A DNA stretch of 64,000 nucleotides from NCBI GenBank assembly GCA_900074885.1, contig FJUW01000036.1, positions 186,001-250,000 on the forward strand. The letters are read 5' to 3'. Of this stretch, positions 11,605 through 23,738 are shown in pieces. The DNA comes from Rhynchosporium graminicola (Eukaryota; Ascomycota; Leotiomycetes; Helotiales; Ploettnerulaceae). Both the position numbers and the translations under genes were made by a program. Numbering within the stretch: position 1 is the stretch's first letter; the number at the start of each line of letters is the position of its first letter. The notes under the pieces were generated by a model. It was not told where the DNA came from and did not search any database. It worked only from the letters and a program-made list of their open reading frames with translations.

Positions 11605-11966
11605 ATGCAGTTCTCTATCACAGCCTCCCTTTTTGCTCTCCTCGCCATTGCGAATGGTCTGGCTATCGAAAGCCGTCAAGCTGGAGCGAACGCCAATCGC
11701 CCTGTTCCCAGCGGGGCGTGCTGTGTTCCCAACACTAGCTTGAAGCAAGATGTTTGCAACGTCAATGGCCAAGCCGGTCGTTGTGTGCCTGCTGGCGTCA
11801 ACAACTGTAAGTTCCTCCTACACTACCTGACTTATTTTTAGGGAAACCTTCTGATTTTGGTTAATTAGGTGGATCGGCTTTGACTTGCATCGAAGACAAC
11901 AGACTCACCTGTGATGCGACCACTTTGGAGCGCGGACGTCCCCGTTGCAGACTTGTTGGTCAATAG
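11605..11966 (+). CDS. Small cysteine-rich secreted protein (8 Cys)
   Basis: Exons 11605..11806 and 11869..11966 encode 99 aa. The intron (62 bp, GTAAGT / TTAATTAG) splits a Cys codon (T|GT), which is good evidence for the model. The signal peptide is MQFSITASLFALLAIANGLA, followed by a possible Kex2-like site, ESR. The mature chain has eight cysteines: a CC pair, then DVC, GRC, NNC, LTC, LTC and PRC, with a basic end (RCRLVGQ). The first ATG of the longer frame, at 11236, has no signal peptide and is unlikely. Secreted. Function unknown, with an effector-like or structural role possible. No hydrophobin pattern is evident. Confidence 0.8.
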
Positions 11967-14666
11967 ATGACATGATGGATGTGGAGAATGGTCATACCCC
12001 TGGTGGCCCTAAATTAAAAATCTCAGAGAATGGGTGTTGGCGGGATTAATTCGCGTGAGGAGTTCCTCGTTCTTGACGGATGAGGATTGCTTGGCAGGGA
12101 TGGGCCCGAAGTTACTTGTAGCTCAAATGACAACATCTTAACTTCTTGAATCTATTATATGAACTGGAAAAAGTGTTGAACAGCTTTCCAAGTGATGACA
12201 AGTATTTGAGCACGTGGAACTACGCTCCAATGTCCACTCGCCCGGCGTACAATTGAAACTGTGTTTTGGATCTCGTCAAGATCTAACAGACATCCGAAAA
12301 GTCCTCGAGAGGAAAGACAAACACTGATCCAGATCGATTTGGAAAACAAGATGACGCCCAAGGAGGAAGTTAGAGACGTAAAGTCCCGAGATTCAGAAGA
12401 ATGGTTTGATCGCTTTCGCCCATTTGAGCAGGTCCAAACTGTGAGCGAGGCAACAGTGATGCAACACAATTTAGACTTGCTCTAGTACGTTCCGCTAAGA
12501 TACAGAAGTCCAGGAACAAGTCAAGCGCCTTATCTTTCCATTCTGATTCCATTCGTATAGCACCTATGATTCTGTCAGTTAATTCTCAACAAACTCTGAA
12601 GAATCATCGGGGGCACGAATAACGGAACGAGGCTTCTCTGAAACAAACCACTGTGAATGCTCGAGACTGCACATGAGCTGTGCTAGTAGTGACACATTTG
12701 CTTGCAGAAGAGAGGAAGCTGAGGGCCGCGGGAGAGGCACGAGTATAGAAAGCTTGGTATAGTCTTTTCTCTCCAGTCAGCTGATTGATGTTTGTTCTGC
12801 ATAAGTATTACATAGGGTAAATCATTTCATCCTCTGCGCCACGAATTCCTTCGATGAGAGATGAAGTGGCTTCGGTAATGGACGAAGCATCGACAACACT
12901 TGAACACTGTGAGACTCTCAGGACACAAAACTTCTTAGGGAATCTATGCTACCAAATTATCCTTGACTTCAATGGAAGGAAGCAAACCAAATCGCAATAA
13001 AATGACATCGCTAATACCCTACATCGGTGTTGAAATAGACCCATAAGTCACATACGGGGACTTCAACTCTGTGTGGCGAGGAATCGTACGACGACTTTCA
13101 TGCTGGAATGTACGTATTTATACTCGAGCCGCTGCGTCCCCAAAATTAAATGCCAAACATCCGTGGCATTAGTACTTTCGAAATCATTACACTTACCAGA
13201 AGTTGAATATTCGAACAAGGGGCCTATAAAGAGACTCAAATTGCAGAACTTCAAGTCTTGTAGAAGTTCAGAGACTGGTCGAGTGGGCGAATTTCCCGTA
13301 TGAAAGGACAGCGCAAGAGTGACAGAAAACATGCGTACCAGAGATTCAACAAAACTAAAAGAAGGTCTGGGGTGTTACAAGCAGTCGAGCTTGATCCGGA
13401 ACAGGCTTTCAATTTCTAGCCTCAGCTTACAATTTGGCATTAATATTCGTGACTGTTAGAGATGTTTCGACTCAATGACAGTACTTCTTTGAGTGATAGT
13501 AGTGACGGATTATCTGACATGAGTCTGCATTAATCAACAGGAGTCCGGGCCGACTAATCTGGCATTAGATATCGACTCTGACCTGCATACTCCGAGGCTG
13601 TCTGGAAAAGTCAACGAATGTCTAGTGAGCAAACCATTTAATTGTCAGCCATGGAATTGCATCATCTTTGAAATATCGCTACACAGCCGTCATGATTGCG
13701 CAGGGGGTACATGAGCGGCTGTTGAATGGCTCTCTGCTGAAGGCTCTCACCCTGTATTTATCCACAAGCTTTACGGTGACCCAGCTGTGACTTAGACCTT
13801 AAAGCAAAGAATAAGGACTTTGATAACTTAGAATAGTGTAGATTTGTTCGAAAACCCTCTTGTGGACTGGCAAGGAGGAAGTCAGATACACGCAACACGT
13901 AAATCTATATAGCAGCCAGATATTGAGGTAAAAATGGAATATCAGTGACGATAAACACATACGTATCATTCATGAGTTAGCAAAACGCGGTGTTCTTACC
14001 ATAAGAACCTAAGTTGATTAAGGAAGGACCAAGTTCCGATAATAACTCATCGTGAGCGACAAAGCCTGAGAGGTTTCTACGAACATAAAGCTTCAGACAC
14101 GTGAAATTATAAGTAGGAGTTCAGAGCGAAAAAAAACCCCGCAACTGGAGATTCGATTCCAAGAGTTCCGTACCTGCCACTCTGCCTGAAACAATGAGGG
14201 GATCTTGAGACGCGACGAAGGCGATTTGGCTACTAGTAGACAAGCAATGTAACTCGAAAATGAGAGATTTGCTGGAATTGTGGAGCGATATGCTGGGTCT
14301 GAGAAAAAGGAAAAGCATTAGCAATGATAGGAAGACTGACAGTGGGAGATGGACAGGAAATATCCGGGAAACCGACTTTGGAAGGACGTATAGCAGATAC
14401 AAAAAAGTAAATCAAAGATGTACGAGCGGCTTGGCCAGTGAACTGCATGCTGCTCCTTAAGTTACATGCTACTATGGCCTGGACAACAATGGAGTCGGCA
14501 CGCGACGTGTGGAAAATGATTCCAACTTTCTAGTGATGACTAGATGAAGCATTATTACATACTTGTACGAATTACCCATACCCAGGCTTAGTACTCAGAG
14601 GTACAGATTCCGACCAACTCCTTGCACTTAACACAAATCATATTATATCCAATACAGTAACCGATC
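11967..14666. other. Gene-poor 2.7-kb interval
   Basis: No recognisable coding gene. Several 60-105 codon frames on both strands (for example 12155-12469, 13063-13332, 14121-14402) show no domain, signal peptide or paired frame that would support a gene. Confidence 0.4.
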
Positions 14667-15426
14667 CTAACAAGCCCTCACCCACCCAAAAGCACCACAG
14701 CTTTGTATGACCCTACTCCTCCCAGCACAATTCAGACATCGCCTTTCCGCACCCAAATTACTAATCGCACAGCCATGACACACCTGCTTCCCACAAGACG
14801 TGCAACCGTAGTTTCCCGAGCCTCCCATATCAATATCCATCATCATATCGACATTCACAGCATCAGAATCTTCCGTCTGTCCAAGCGATGCATCACAATC
14901 TTCACAATTCGTAGCCGAAAAAAACGCGTTGTTTCCTGAAGCAGTTGTCGGTGTGTTAACAGTGGAGTTGGAGTAGTTGCTTGGAGGGGAGGATTGCCGC
15001 GTCCCTGAAGCCAAAGGAACATGCCAGAAAGAGTGTAAACTGGCCTGCTGCCTCGTATTCGATTGCGTACTAGCCGGTAACGAAGATATTGGCTCTTGTC
15101 GCTTAAGAGGCGGCCGAAATGAATTAGGTACTGCGGATTCTTGAGGGTTTTGTGCGCCGTAAAAGAGAAGTGATAGAGTGTGTTCTATTGAATGTATTAG
15201 AGATGGACTCGGGAGAGAGGTAGAGACATGACATACGGTGAACTTCGGACTCGGAGGGTCGATTGTCACGGTATCGTTTGCGGGTTCGACAGGAGAAGAA
15301 TGAGGGTGTTGAAATTGGAGTTTGAGGGTGGTCGATTGACATGTATCCTGATGCTGAGAGAGGTGAGGAGAGGAGGGAGCTGGAGGTTGAGATCTCGGAA
15401 TCGGAACGTTTGCGTTTGAGGACCAT
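14667..15426 (-). CDS. Conserved fungal protein with C-terminal Cys cluster
   Basis: Exons 15426..15237 and 15184..14667 encode 235 aa. The 52-bp intron (GTATGT / CAATAG) splits a Gln codon (C|AA). The N-terminus is basic and Ser-rich (MVLKRKRSDSEISTSS) and carries RTRKRYRDNRP, a likely nuclear localisation signal, then ESEVHQHTLSLLF. The middle is low-complexity. The C-terminus has a zinc-binding-like cluster: NCEDC, then YGCTSCGKQVCHGCAIS, ERRCLNCAG and two more Cys. I recall uncharacterised filamentous-fungal proteins with this architecture, so it is probably a nuclear zinc protein. No biochemical role is assigned. Confidence 0.78.
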
Positions 15427-16289
15427 TATTGCGATTGCAGGATATCAAGGTGGCAGGAACTGTATGGTAGGGTAGCAATCGGGTATTGAAGCTGTCGAGG
15501 ACGTATGAGAATTGGTGGCGGAAAATAATCGAGTAATGGATGAGGTTGTTCCACAGTTCGAGGGGGCAGGAAGACGCGATCACTTTACGCCAGAATCAAA
15601 ACGCGCTAAGTATTTCGCGCTTCAATATTCCAGACGTCAATCAATTTCGCTACAGATCTCAATCAAAATCAACACCACTATGTTTCTACTTTTCAAAACC
15701 AGATTGTACGATAGCCATTTTTATTGATGGGAACCTGGTTGCTGAATAGAAAGTTTCTGTCTTCTGAAAAGCCCAGATATCTGCAAGATTTGTGAAGGGG
15801 CCCATCAAGCAGCTTCAAATCATAACTATGTGCCCGCCCGACATGAATTCCACGCCGATTTGGAATTGTGTCATACATCTCATACTCTTTCCATAGAAAT
15901 CTTGATATCTTGTTCTGTTGCATGAGTCACCTGTCAGTCCGGCATGTTCATTTCAATGGCGATACATCACGAGCTTTCTTTTTACGTAGGCTGACGCTGT
16001 TGGGAACACAGTATGCTCAACAACGTCATCGGGGCTGGTATGTAGCTTGATCACTTGGAGCTCACGGTGGCTATAGAAGGATCAGTAACGTGGAGGAAAG
16101 ATTCAGACCTTTCACGACATGAGATGAATTGACGAGCTTGAAGAGATGAGCTCAATACTAGATCACAGGTACCATGTTGATTATCTAGCTGAGGGTTGCA
16201 GTCACATGAGCTCATTTGTTGAAAATTCACAGCGCAAATAGGTTTACCGAAGTTCAATTTATCGGCATCTGCCAAAGGGATATCGATAG
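15427..16289. other. Intergenic, no gene seen
   Basis: Flank between the Cys-cluster gene and the exonuclease-like array. The 76-codon minus frame 15693-15923 and the 74-codon minus frame 16051-16275 are not supported by anything else. Confidence 0.35.
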
Positions 16290-16945
16290 CTAACTACCAA
16301 CGGAGAGCAATTCCGCAAACAACAGCGTGGCTATTTCCTCAACGCAGCTCGGTTTCGCAGGAACATCGACCGCTGTTACATCTCCCAAGACGTCCAACAT
16401 GGGAGTACGCTGTGTGCTTTGCCTCCCAGTATTCATCACCGGGTTCATGGAGAAGCCTGATGCGGGCGTAAGCTTCACAGTAGGATTTGTTTGCACTGGG
16501 ACGGGCACACAAAAGGTTGAAGAAAATTTCATCATGCGCGGCGGATCAGTAACCGGCTTCTTGACGCCCAAGCTATCCTTCCTTTCTCTCGCCGTAACTC
16601 TTTCGACCACTTCTCTTAACTTCGATGACTGCTTCGGCACTACTTTACCGTGAAAGTGCAGCAGATGGTTGAAATATCCAACTGAATACTGCCATTCAAG
16701 GAACATCAATCGAGGAAACACTAACTTACGATCGCCATTTGAGTTAAGGGCGTCCAGAGTCATCCAGGCGAACCCTTCGATTCCGACACAATTTGACAGA
16801 GAGATTCTGTGAGTGAATCCTTTGCATCTCTCAGATCCCCCGATACCGACTGCGATTGATGCCAAATCCAGGAATTTTGCTGCAGGAAGAGTGACTTCCA
16901 ACAGACGATACAGAGCATCTTGATCGGCTCTTGCCAGTGCTCTAT
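16290..16945 (-). pseudogene. DEDDy exonuclease-like fragment, copy E1
   Basis: The minus frame resembles the middle and C-terminal part of its neighbour E2. ADQDALYRLLEVTLPAAKF matches DALFHLLGVTLPARQ of E2, and SNCVGIEGFAWM matches LDCVGREGIAWM. There is no N-terminal half, so motif I (D-x-E) is missing. The third motif reads WQYSVGYFN, keeping Tyr but having Tyr in place of the metal-binding Asp. It starts inside the 3' end of E2 in another frame, as if a partial copy had been joined there. A GTAAGT at the GDRK codons could be a remnant intron. It would not be catalytic. Confidence 0.5.
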
Positions 16946-17925
16946 GACTCCGACCAATCCAGTCTCAATCCAAGCCAGCATCAATGTTGCTACCTCCTCC
17001 CATTCCTGAATCTTCCCTGTGCGACCAGCCACAAAGTCTGCCTCCCAACTATCCGGAACTTGGCTGAAATTCTCCTTCAATTCTTCCTCGCAATCCCCCT
17101 CAGGCGGTATCTGAGGCTCCCGAGGATCGGAAACGGATTCCCATTCCTTCTTCCGCATCGGGTAAAAGATCGAGAACTCTTCCGGGGCGTCAGATCCGGT
17201 GATAGGCTTGTCGTCACCTAAGGCTTCTTTCGACTCTCTGAACGTGGCATTGTTGATAACCTCCACCATATTTGCCGTCGGTTTTGGCGCCAGAAGATCG
17301 TGTAAACGGATCAAGTGGTCAACATCACCAGCTGCATATTGCCAAGTCTCGCTAGAGAGAGGGCGTTCATCGAAGCACTGGTAATCTGGCTATCTAAAGT
17401 ATGCTTTGCCATTCCAATTGGCCAAGATCCATGTGTTCATTTCCTCCTCATTCATCCAAGCGATGCCTTCTCTGCCGACACAATCTAAAAGCGAAGTTCT
17501 TTTATGGAAAGGACGGTTTCTCTCCATCGCCATGGTGCAGACCGCGATCAACGCGAGATTGATGACCTGCCTAGCAGGCAAGGTAACTCCAAGAAGGTGG
17601 AACAAGGCGTCCTATCGCCTCGAGGATTAAACCAGATATGGTAGTGCTCTTGAGATTCGAGCAATTTCCTTAGCGATCCGCCATCATCACGAGAGCCACT
17701 TCTATTCCCAAGCTCGGAAGATCGAATACGTATGTGTGATCCAATGACCGGACATACAATTGTATGATAGTAACGGGACCACTACGACCCAACGCCCAGC
17801 CCTCCGAGTATCAAGCAAGCTGCGGGAGTTCTCGCGTACTTGAACCAATTGGAGAAAAGTTATTTAGCACCTTTTGGAGAATCTTGAGCGTGCATACAGC
17901 TGTTATCTCTGGATCGTGTTGGTAT
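16760..17925 (-). pseudogene. DEDDy 3'-5' exonuclease-like pseudogene, copy E2
   Basis: Reading down from about 17925: a frame ending in PQLA, a TGA at 17811, then SEGWALGRSGPVTIIQL and DHTYVFDLPSLG. A frameshift comes before GGSLRKLLESQEHYHIWF, and a one-base loss before DALFHLLGVTLPARQ. The frame stops at a TAG (17390-17392, after AYFR) and continues with PDYQCFDERPLSSETWQY. WQYAAGDV is the Y-x3-D third motif of DEDDy nucleases (RNase D/WRN-like). The first motif has lost its Asp and the second region has Asn at the usual Asp. The stops, frameshifts and lost residues make it a pseudogene. The C-terminal tail to 16760 is acidic and overlaps the start of E1. Confidence 0.6.
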
Positions 17926-18160
17926 CACTCTGTCGCAGTACGTACAATCAAGTAGTCTGTGTGAGCCAGGTATACAATAATAGAGGTAGTATTAGTTGTA
18001 TTTATTGGTGGCGGCTGCTGATCCAGGTAGTCGAAACTCCGGGAGGGAGATATATCTGACCGGCTGAACACCGGTGTAGAAACTCGACTACAACCTATGG
18101 ACCAACAGATCGACATATTTAAAGGGAGTGTTGGCCTTGGCAATTCCGTCGTCCTTGCTC

Positions 18161-18415
18161 TCATCGCTGTCCTTGATAGCCTCGCCGTTTTGCATGCCTT
18201 GCTACCTTTTTGGCCTTGCTGGTCTTGCTATCTTTCTGTAAGTCCTCTTCTGGACTGAAGTCAGCACGAATTTGCAGAAGCGCTAACATATCTAATGACT
18301 TACCCGGATCCGAACTTGAAGCGCTGCTTTGACTGTTACCATCGTCTACATCGCTGCCAATCTTACTATTGACAGTACTTTGGCAGGTGGAGCGCGCGCG
18401 TGCGACTGGGATCAT
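18161..18415 (-). pseudogene. Possible 5' exon fragment of an exonuclease-array gene
   Basis: An 84-codon frame (MIPVARARSTCQSTVNSKIG, then a Ser-rich stretch) contains a textbook intron, GTAAGT at 18303 to GCTGACTTCAG at 18255. Splicing it shifts away from the lysine-rich downstream frame. Its position upstream of E2, and a Ser/acidic N-terminal exon comparable to those of E3 and E4, suggest the first exon of a related copy. This is weak. Confidence 0.2.
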
Positions 18416-19452
18416 TGTCGAGAGCTTCGAGATCTAGCACTGGTGTGTTGTTGTTGACCTGGATGCTGTACCCTCGCCAGCGCGTGAGACGGCGACCCGA
18501 GTCGTAATGATTTCGTTTGCGTCAAAATACAAGCCTTAAAGACATCCTTTGATAATGATGGACGGCCATTTCATGTCTAGAGTTAGTCCAGTTTCGCAAT
18601 CGGGATCATGACCCGATATTGTGAGTGATTCAATTGGTTCGATAGACTCTTCTGAGGACGGGCTTGATGCGAGCGAAGCGGCCTATTAGAAGTCAGTAAA
18701 CTGCAATTCAAATCTGTTGCAGCAACTGTCAATGATAGAATGGTGCTGCGATTGAGTATCTTACCCTGATGCCTCGACTGTTAATTGCCATATCCGCATT
18801 TATTGCGCAATCATTTTTCAGTCGGAGGTTGCTCATGATTTCAGCCTCTGATGCAATGCTCTTGTCGGTCGAGACTTACGAAAAATAGAGCTGTCGAGAC
18901 TGTGTCTCGATATCCGATGCGTTACGTAGTCTCGTAAGTATTATTGCAGCATATATTAGAGCTACCAGCTTAATTCAAGCGAGAAGCCTGGAAGCACGTC
19001 AGTAAGCATATCTTTACGACAATAGAACCTCGATAGAAGGTCTATATAATATAGTGCTGACCTTCAAATCAAGGGGAAGCTAGCCATCATGCATATAGCG
19101 TTTCATGAGTCCATTTGTGGCGTATACATCTCATCTCCTAATGTCTAGCCAGTGCTATTCTACTCTAAAGCCGGAAGACGCTGGGATGATTTTAAGATCA
19201 AGTGACTGCATGTCCATCTGCCGATGTAGATATACACAGAGATGGTAACACTGGAAACTGTACAGGCAGCCACATTCGACAGTGAACACATCTCCACGCC
19301 TTGAATCGTGAATGAAGGTTTCATTATCCACTGCCACAGTGGTCTATGGCACAGAACTCTATTGCCGGAGCTTTAGTACGGCCTATCACCGCAATCTCAT
19401 TGTGAAACCGGGAAACCAAGTTTCTTCATAACACTTCCACTCGCTCAATATT
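18416..19452. other. Intergenic, no gene seen
   Basis: AT-rich flank of the array with no recognisable gene. Confidence 0.35.
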
Positions 19453-21017
19453 TTAGCCGTCCAACGATCGCCGCCAGCCCCACTCCAATTCGAAGGCAAG
19501 CGTCTCCTCAATATCAAAGCCAAAATCTACATCGACACTTGGGACATACACGTCCTCACAGGTTCCCCAGCTGTCCTTCACCGTTTCTGCCTTGTATCTC
19601 GTCCGACACAACAATCTGTTGAGAGCTTGAAATGTACAACTGTTACCAATTAGATGTGTAACCCAGCTACTCCAAGTCCCCCTTGATGCAGTTCCAGGCA
19701 CGGGTTTTACGGTTCTCCTGTCATCAAAGATGTACTCGATCGCTTTTAGTGCACTTCTCTCGACGAAAGCCGTTACTAGTAGGCTCCGTGGCCACTCTCA
19801 AATTTGTCCTGAAGGGAGGTTTCTTAAGGCACTAAGTTCGTTACGGCAGACGAGCTTCCGGGCAGATACGTTATTTTGTAGACGTTGTCGACTGAACTTG
19901 AGTACTAGCTTCCAGCTCTCTCTCGTCTGGCGAACAGAGTAGTAATTGTACAGCTTCTCGATCATATCCACGTCTCCAGCAGAGTATTCCAAAGCTCAGT
20001 CAGGTAAGTCTTCATACCCAAAGATGCCGTAGTTGGATTTCTTGAAATATTCCTTGGCCTCGGCATTCATTCTTACGAACTCCGACAGCTCTGTTGGTGT
20101 CATCCAAGCCCTTCCATGGCGACGAACTGCCGTGCTCAAGCGCCGTAGATTTTCGTCTGAGGCCGCTTCCCCAGATCCAAGCTCTAGAAGTTGGACATCA
20201 ATAATTCTGCTGAGTTTGATCCCGAAGATGCCAAACAGCGTATCTTGGTCCTGGCGGCAATCCCACATCAACTTAATGTGCTTATTGGACTCCAGGACTT
20301 CCCGCAACGAAAGTCCCTTGGTGTTTTTGGCTTCGAACATTGTAATACCCCCTAACTTCTTGATATCGAAAACGAAGGTCTGATTCATGGAGCGGACCCT
20401 CATCTGCATGACTCTGATGTCCCCGTCTCCAGCGAGCTTGCAAGCTTCGTAATCCAGGCTCAGCTCTGGTGCCCGGAGTGTGCTGAGCTTGAGCTTGGAG
20501 AGGAGAGGAAGGAAGGTCTTTAGTTGTTCAGGAGTTTCAATCAGCGTTCTGCTGGAGCTGTTGAACTTGCCTGGAGTATGCAAATCCAAGTGATCGAAAT
20601 TTCCTAAGAGATATATAATTAGCTGATTCCAGTCAAATCAAGCCTTCGGCGCAACTTACTGGTGAATGTTGCCAATGTCTCTTGGGAATTGGGCATCCCT
20701 CCGCTTTCTATGGGGGTTGCAAGGTGACCACTGTTAATGCAGACCTCGCTATCAACACAGATCTCCCTTCCAGCGCAGAGCTCCCAAGTCTCCCATGTAG
20801 CATGTTCAACATGCAGCAATTCCATGTCGATATCATCGTAGAAGGGATCGGCCTTCGTGCAGATCTCCATAGCAATCGGTTTGTGCATATCTGGCACGTC
20901 CGCCATGGAAGAAGCATGGATGTTCACGAACTTTGAACACGGAGCGCTAGAGAACTGTTAGTCTTTTGGCTTGGAGCCTTCAATATCCTCGAGAGGCGTG
21001 GAGATCGATGAAGGCAT
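19453..21017 (-). pseudogene. DEDDy 3'-5' exonuclease-like pseudogene, copy E3
   Basis: Start ATG at 21017 (MPSSISTPLEDIEG). Exon 1 runs to 20660, the intron is 20659..20604 (GTAAGT, branch CTAAT, TCTTAG; phase 1), then exon 2. Motif I is LSLDYEA (D-x-E), motif II lies in LMWDCRQDQDTLFGIFGIKL, and motif III is LEYSAGDVDMI (Y-x3-D), so all catalytic positions are still present. Damage: TAA at 20958-20960 early in exon 1, TGA at 19996-19998 between motifs II and III, and a frameshift plus an internal deletion of roughly 100 codons before the C-terminal part ending WRRSLDG at 19453. The intact intron and motifs imply a recent functional ancestor. E4 next door is its closest relative. Confidence 0.65.
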
Positions 21018-22175
21018 GGTACTAAATTGTTTATTGACGATCTGAGTGAATCAGTTAGCATTCACCGAGCCATAGCGCGGATGAATACGACAGAGAAAGT
21101 ACGAAAGTGCCTTGGTATTTAATTTTCAAAGGTTTCTATAGCATGTAAAGATGCCAATTATACACTTACGAATTGTTGCTGCGCTGTCATTTGCCTCTTG
21201 AGTCAAGCGCCGATGTTGCTCCCGGAAAGGCTGATTGCAATGATCTCGAATGTTGGTAATTTGCGAGTTGAGAGGTAGATAACTTTCGAAGACCGAGGTA
21301 ATAATTTAAGAAGTGGTCTAGTTTCATAGTTGTGATTCTATGGGGCCGAGATTAAGATCGAAATATATATTTCACTTTGCGGCTCCAGGAGCTAGCTACA
21401 GTATTAGGCCGGCTAGACATCGATTCGTTTCGAAATAGTATTCGAATTTTTTGATGTGCCTAGTCTAGCTGAACCGTGGAAGTCAAACTTACTCACTAGG
21501 GTATATATGGAGAATTGGAATAATATGTAGAAGTGTTCAGGAGCGAGCGAACATAGAGTGGCTTTCTACTTATCTAGAATGAGGTGATTTTACAAGGAGA
21601 TCGACCTGATAAAGCTCTCTAGCGCACCCTAGTTCAAAGAGTAAAATGAGTAATCCAATATATTACGATATTATTTTAAAGTGGCCAGATGCCGTAGATC
21701 TCGTAGGTCTGAGGAGCTAATTGTATAACCAACCTAGCGTACGCTTAGTGTAAGTAATGCCCTTAGCCTCTCGAAGGAGAGAGCTAGCACTGAGACTATC
21801 TAAGAAGCTATGAGATCTCATAGTCATAGCTGTAATCCATACTTAGCTACGAAACTCATGGGCATGAAGGGCGGAACGTGATCCCTGTTTGCATTTGTTT
21901 ACTTCTTTTCGCTTATATAATGGGGCTGACATCGACATGGCTAGTAGTGATAATATATTACTGATATATGTCAGACGTTGAGCGCAGGTCATTAGATGTC
22001 ACGAATTTTGACATGATATACATTTGATGCCAATTTGCATATTACAGACTTCCAATGCACTATCTGTAATAATTTCCACTAGTACTTGTTTATGGACAGC
22101 AAAGGCTAGTCTGGCAACAGTTGTAGGTAGCCGTTCAAAGCCACGTATAAAGCACAAGTAGGCATAATGGATGGC
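21018..22175. other. Promoter and flank of E3, part of a segmental duplication
   Basis: No gene. The block around 21870-21935 (tgatccctgtttgcatttg ... tcgcttatataatggggctg) matches 24360-24420 upstream of E4 (tcatccttgtccgcattcgg ... tcgcttacatagtagggcag). The E3 and E4 units were therefore duplicated with their 5' flanks, as tandem units of about 2.4 kb. Confidence 0.5.
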
Positions 22176-23738
22176 TCAATAAATTCCCCTATCACAACAC
22201 TCGATCTCCATATCCGCTTCTGCCAAAGCTTCCTGCAAGTCTTCTCTGATATCTGCTCCAAAGTCGACATAGTCCAACTCTGGAGAATATTCTGGTTCTT
22301 GCAGTGACCACTCAGAAACATTTGTAATACTTTTATTCCATCCACAAAAGCCTAATACCGAGCCGATATCCTTGAGGTATCGTTTGCATCTCCTGGCAGT
22401 CTGATTATCACTCTCCCCCCATGTAGTGATCGCTAGGTCCGAACGAGATTTCTTCAACGATCCTCTCCAGCCCTCAACAGCTTTGGTGTAACGCCAATCT
22501 CCTTCATCCTTCCAACCAACGATTCCCCAAGGATCAGCCGCCTTTTCCTCAGCAAGCTTAATGACAGCATCGATCGATCTGTCTCTGAAGAGGTTGTCCC
22601 AAAAGCCCATCGAGTGGCGAGCTCCACTTCTATGCGAAATATATTGGAAAGCTTCCGGGACAGCGCTCCTCGCACTGATGATATATGCGGTGGCCTTGGG
22701 TGCTCCCCAAGGGTACATACTTTCCCTGAGTCGAATTCTGCTGTGATAATGAACCAGCAGCCAGCCTTTTTTGGTTATCTCCTTCCTGTAGACATCGTAC
22801 AGTTTCTTGATAGATTCGACGTCTCCAGCCGAGTACTCCAATGCTAGATCGGGCAGATCAGGAGTATCAAAGACTACGTAGTCTGACTATCGGAAATAAG
22901 TTTTAGCACGTTTATTCTTCTCCACGAACTTGACAACCACCTCGGAGCTCGTCCACTCTTGGCCTAGAGCTTTGACAGCTGAAGCAAGACCAATAATCCT
23001 GTCGGAGGAATTCGAGGTAGGGGATGCTATTTCCATCAATTGAACGTCCATCACACGACCGAGCCTAATGCCAAACAATCCAAATAGAGCATCCTGATCC
23101 TGGCGAGAATCCCACCACAGCTGAATATGCTCCTTAGACTCGAGGAGCTTTCTCAAAGATTGCCTCTCCTTCCCTTTCCTGTCGAAAATGGACTTACCTC
23201 CGAGCTTGTGAATATCGAAGATATATATATGTTTCTGGCTCCGTATTTTAAGCTGCAACAATCTCATATTACCTTTCCTGTCTAGAGAGCTGCTCTCGGA
23301 GTCCAGGATTAGCTCAAGCCGCGAAGCGTGCTGCGCGTAAGTTTGGCGTTGGAAATCTGAGGGAGAAAAGCCTCGAACTTCTCTGGTGTGTCAACAAGAG
23401 TTCTATTGACGCTGCCGAAACTGCCGGGAGTATAAATGTCTAAAGGTCATTCGCGTCTGGGGTTTTATCATATCAGCCATTGTGCTCTTCAGTCTGCTGG
23501 GGGTATGATTTAGGATACCAGCAGACTCACCAGTTGGATCGCACGCGATCTCTGGACAATCAACAGTAATTTCTTTGCCGTTATCATCAAAAAGGTTGCT
23601 GTCAATGCGTGGATCTATCGTCAGACCTGAATTGATAAGTGAGCTTCGCGCTGGAAATTTGTCAGTGGTGTCTTCTAGTTCAGTCTCGAAGATGAGCTGC
23701 GCTGCCGACGACTCAACAATCTTCTCATAAGTCTCCAT
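22176..23738 (-). pseudogene. DEDDy 3'-5' exonuclease-like pseudogene, copy E4
   Basis: Exon 1 is 23738..23531 (METYEKIVESSAAQL). The intron is 23530..23440 (GTGAGT / CTTTAG), restoring a Gly-to-Asp junction in frame (DPT|DIYTPGSFG). Exon 2 carries DTPEKFEAFLPQ, a one-base deletion near 23318, LELILDSESSSL (motif I D-x-E), then IQLWWDSRQDQDALFGLFGI and MDVQLME (motif II). A TAG follows at 22887-22889 after TYFR, then DYVVFDTPDLPD and LEYSAGDVESI (motif III), and a long C-terminal region rich in Trp/Arg/Glu ending at 22176. Only one frameshift and one stop separate it from a full gene of about 510 codons. It is the best template for the ancestral protein. Confidence 0.68.

Noticed and set aside
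13063..15923. Similarity between the minus frames 13063-13332 and 15693-15923 (LK-x-GPL-like segments)
   Set aside because: Only a short 'ggggcc-at-aag' type match; too weak to claim a duplicated gene.
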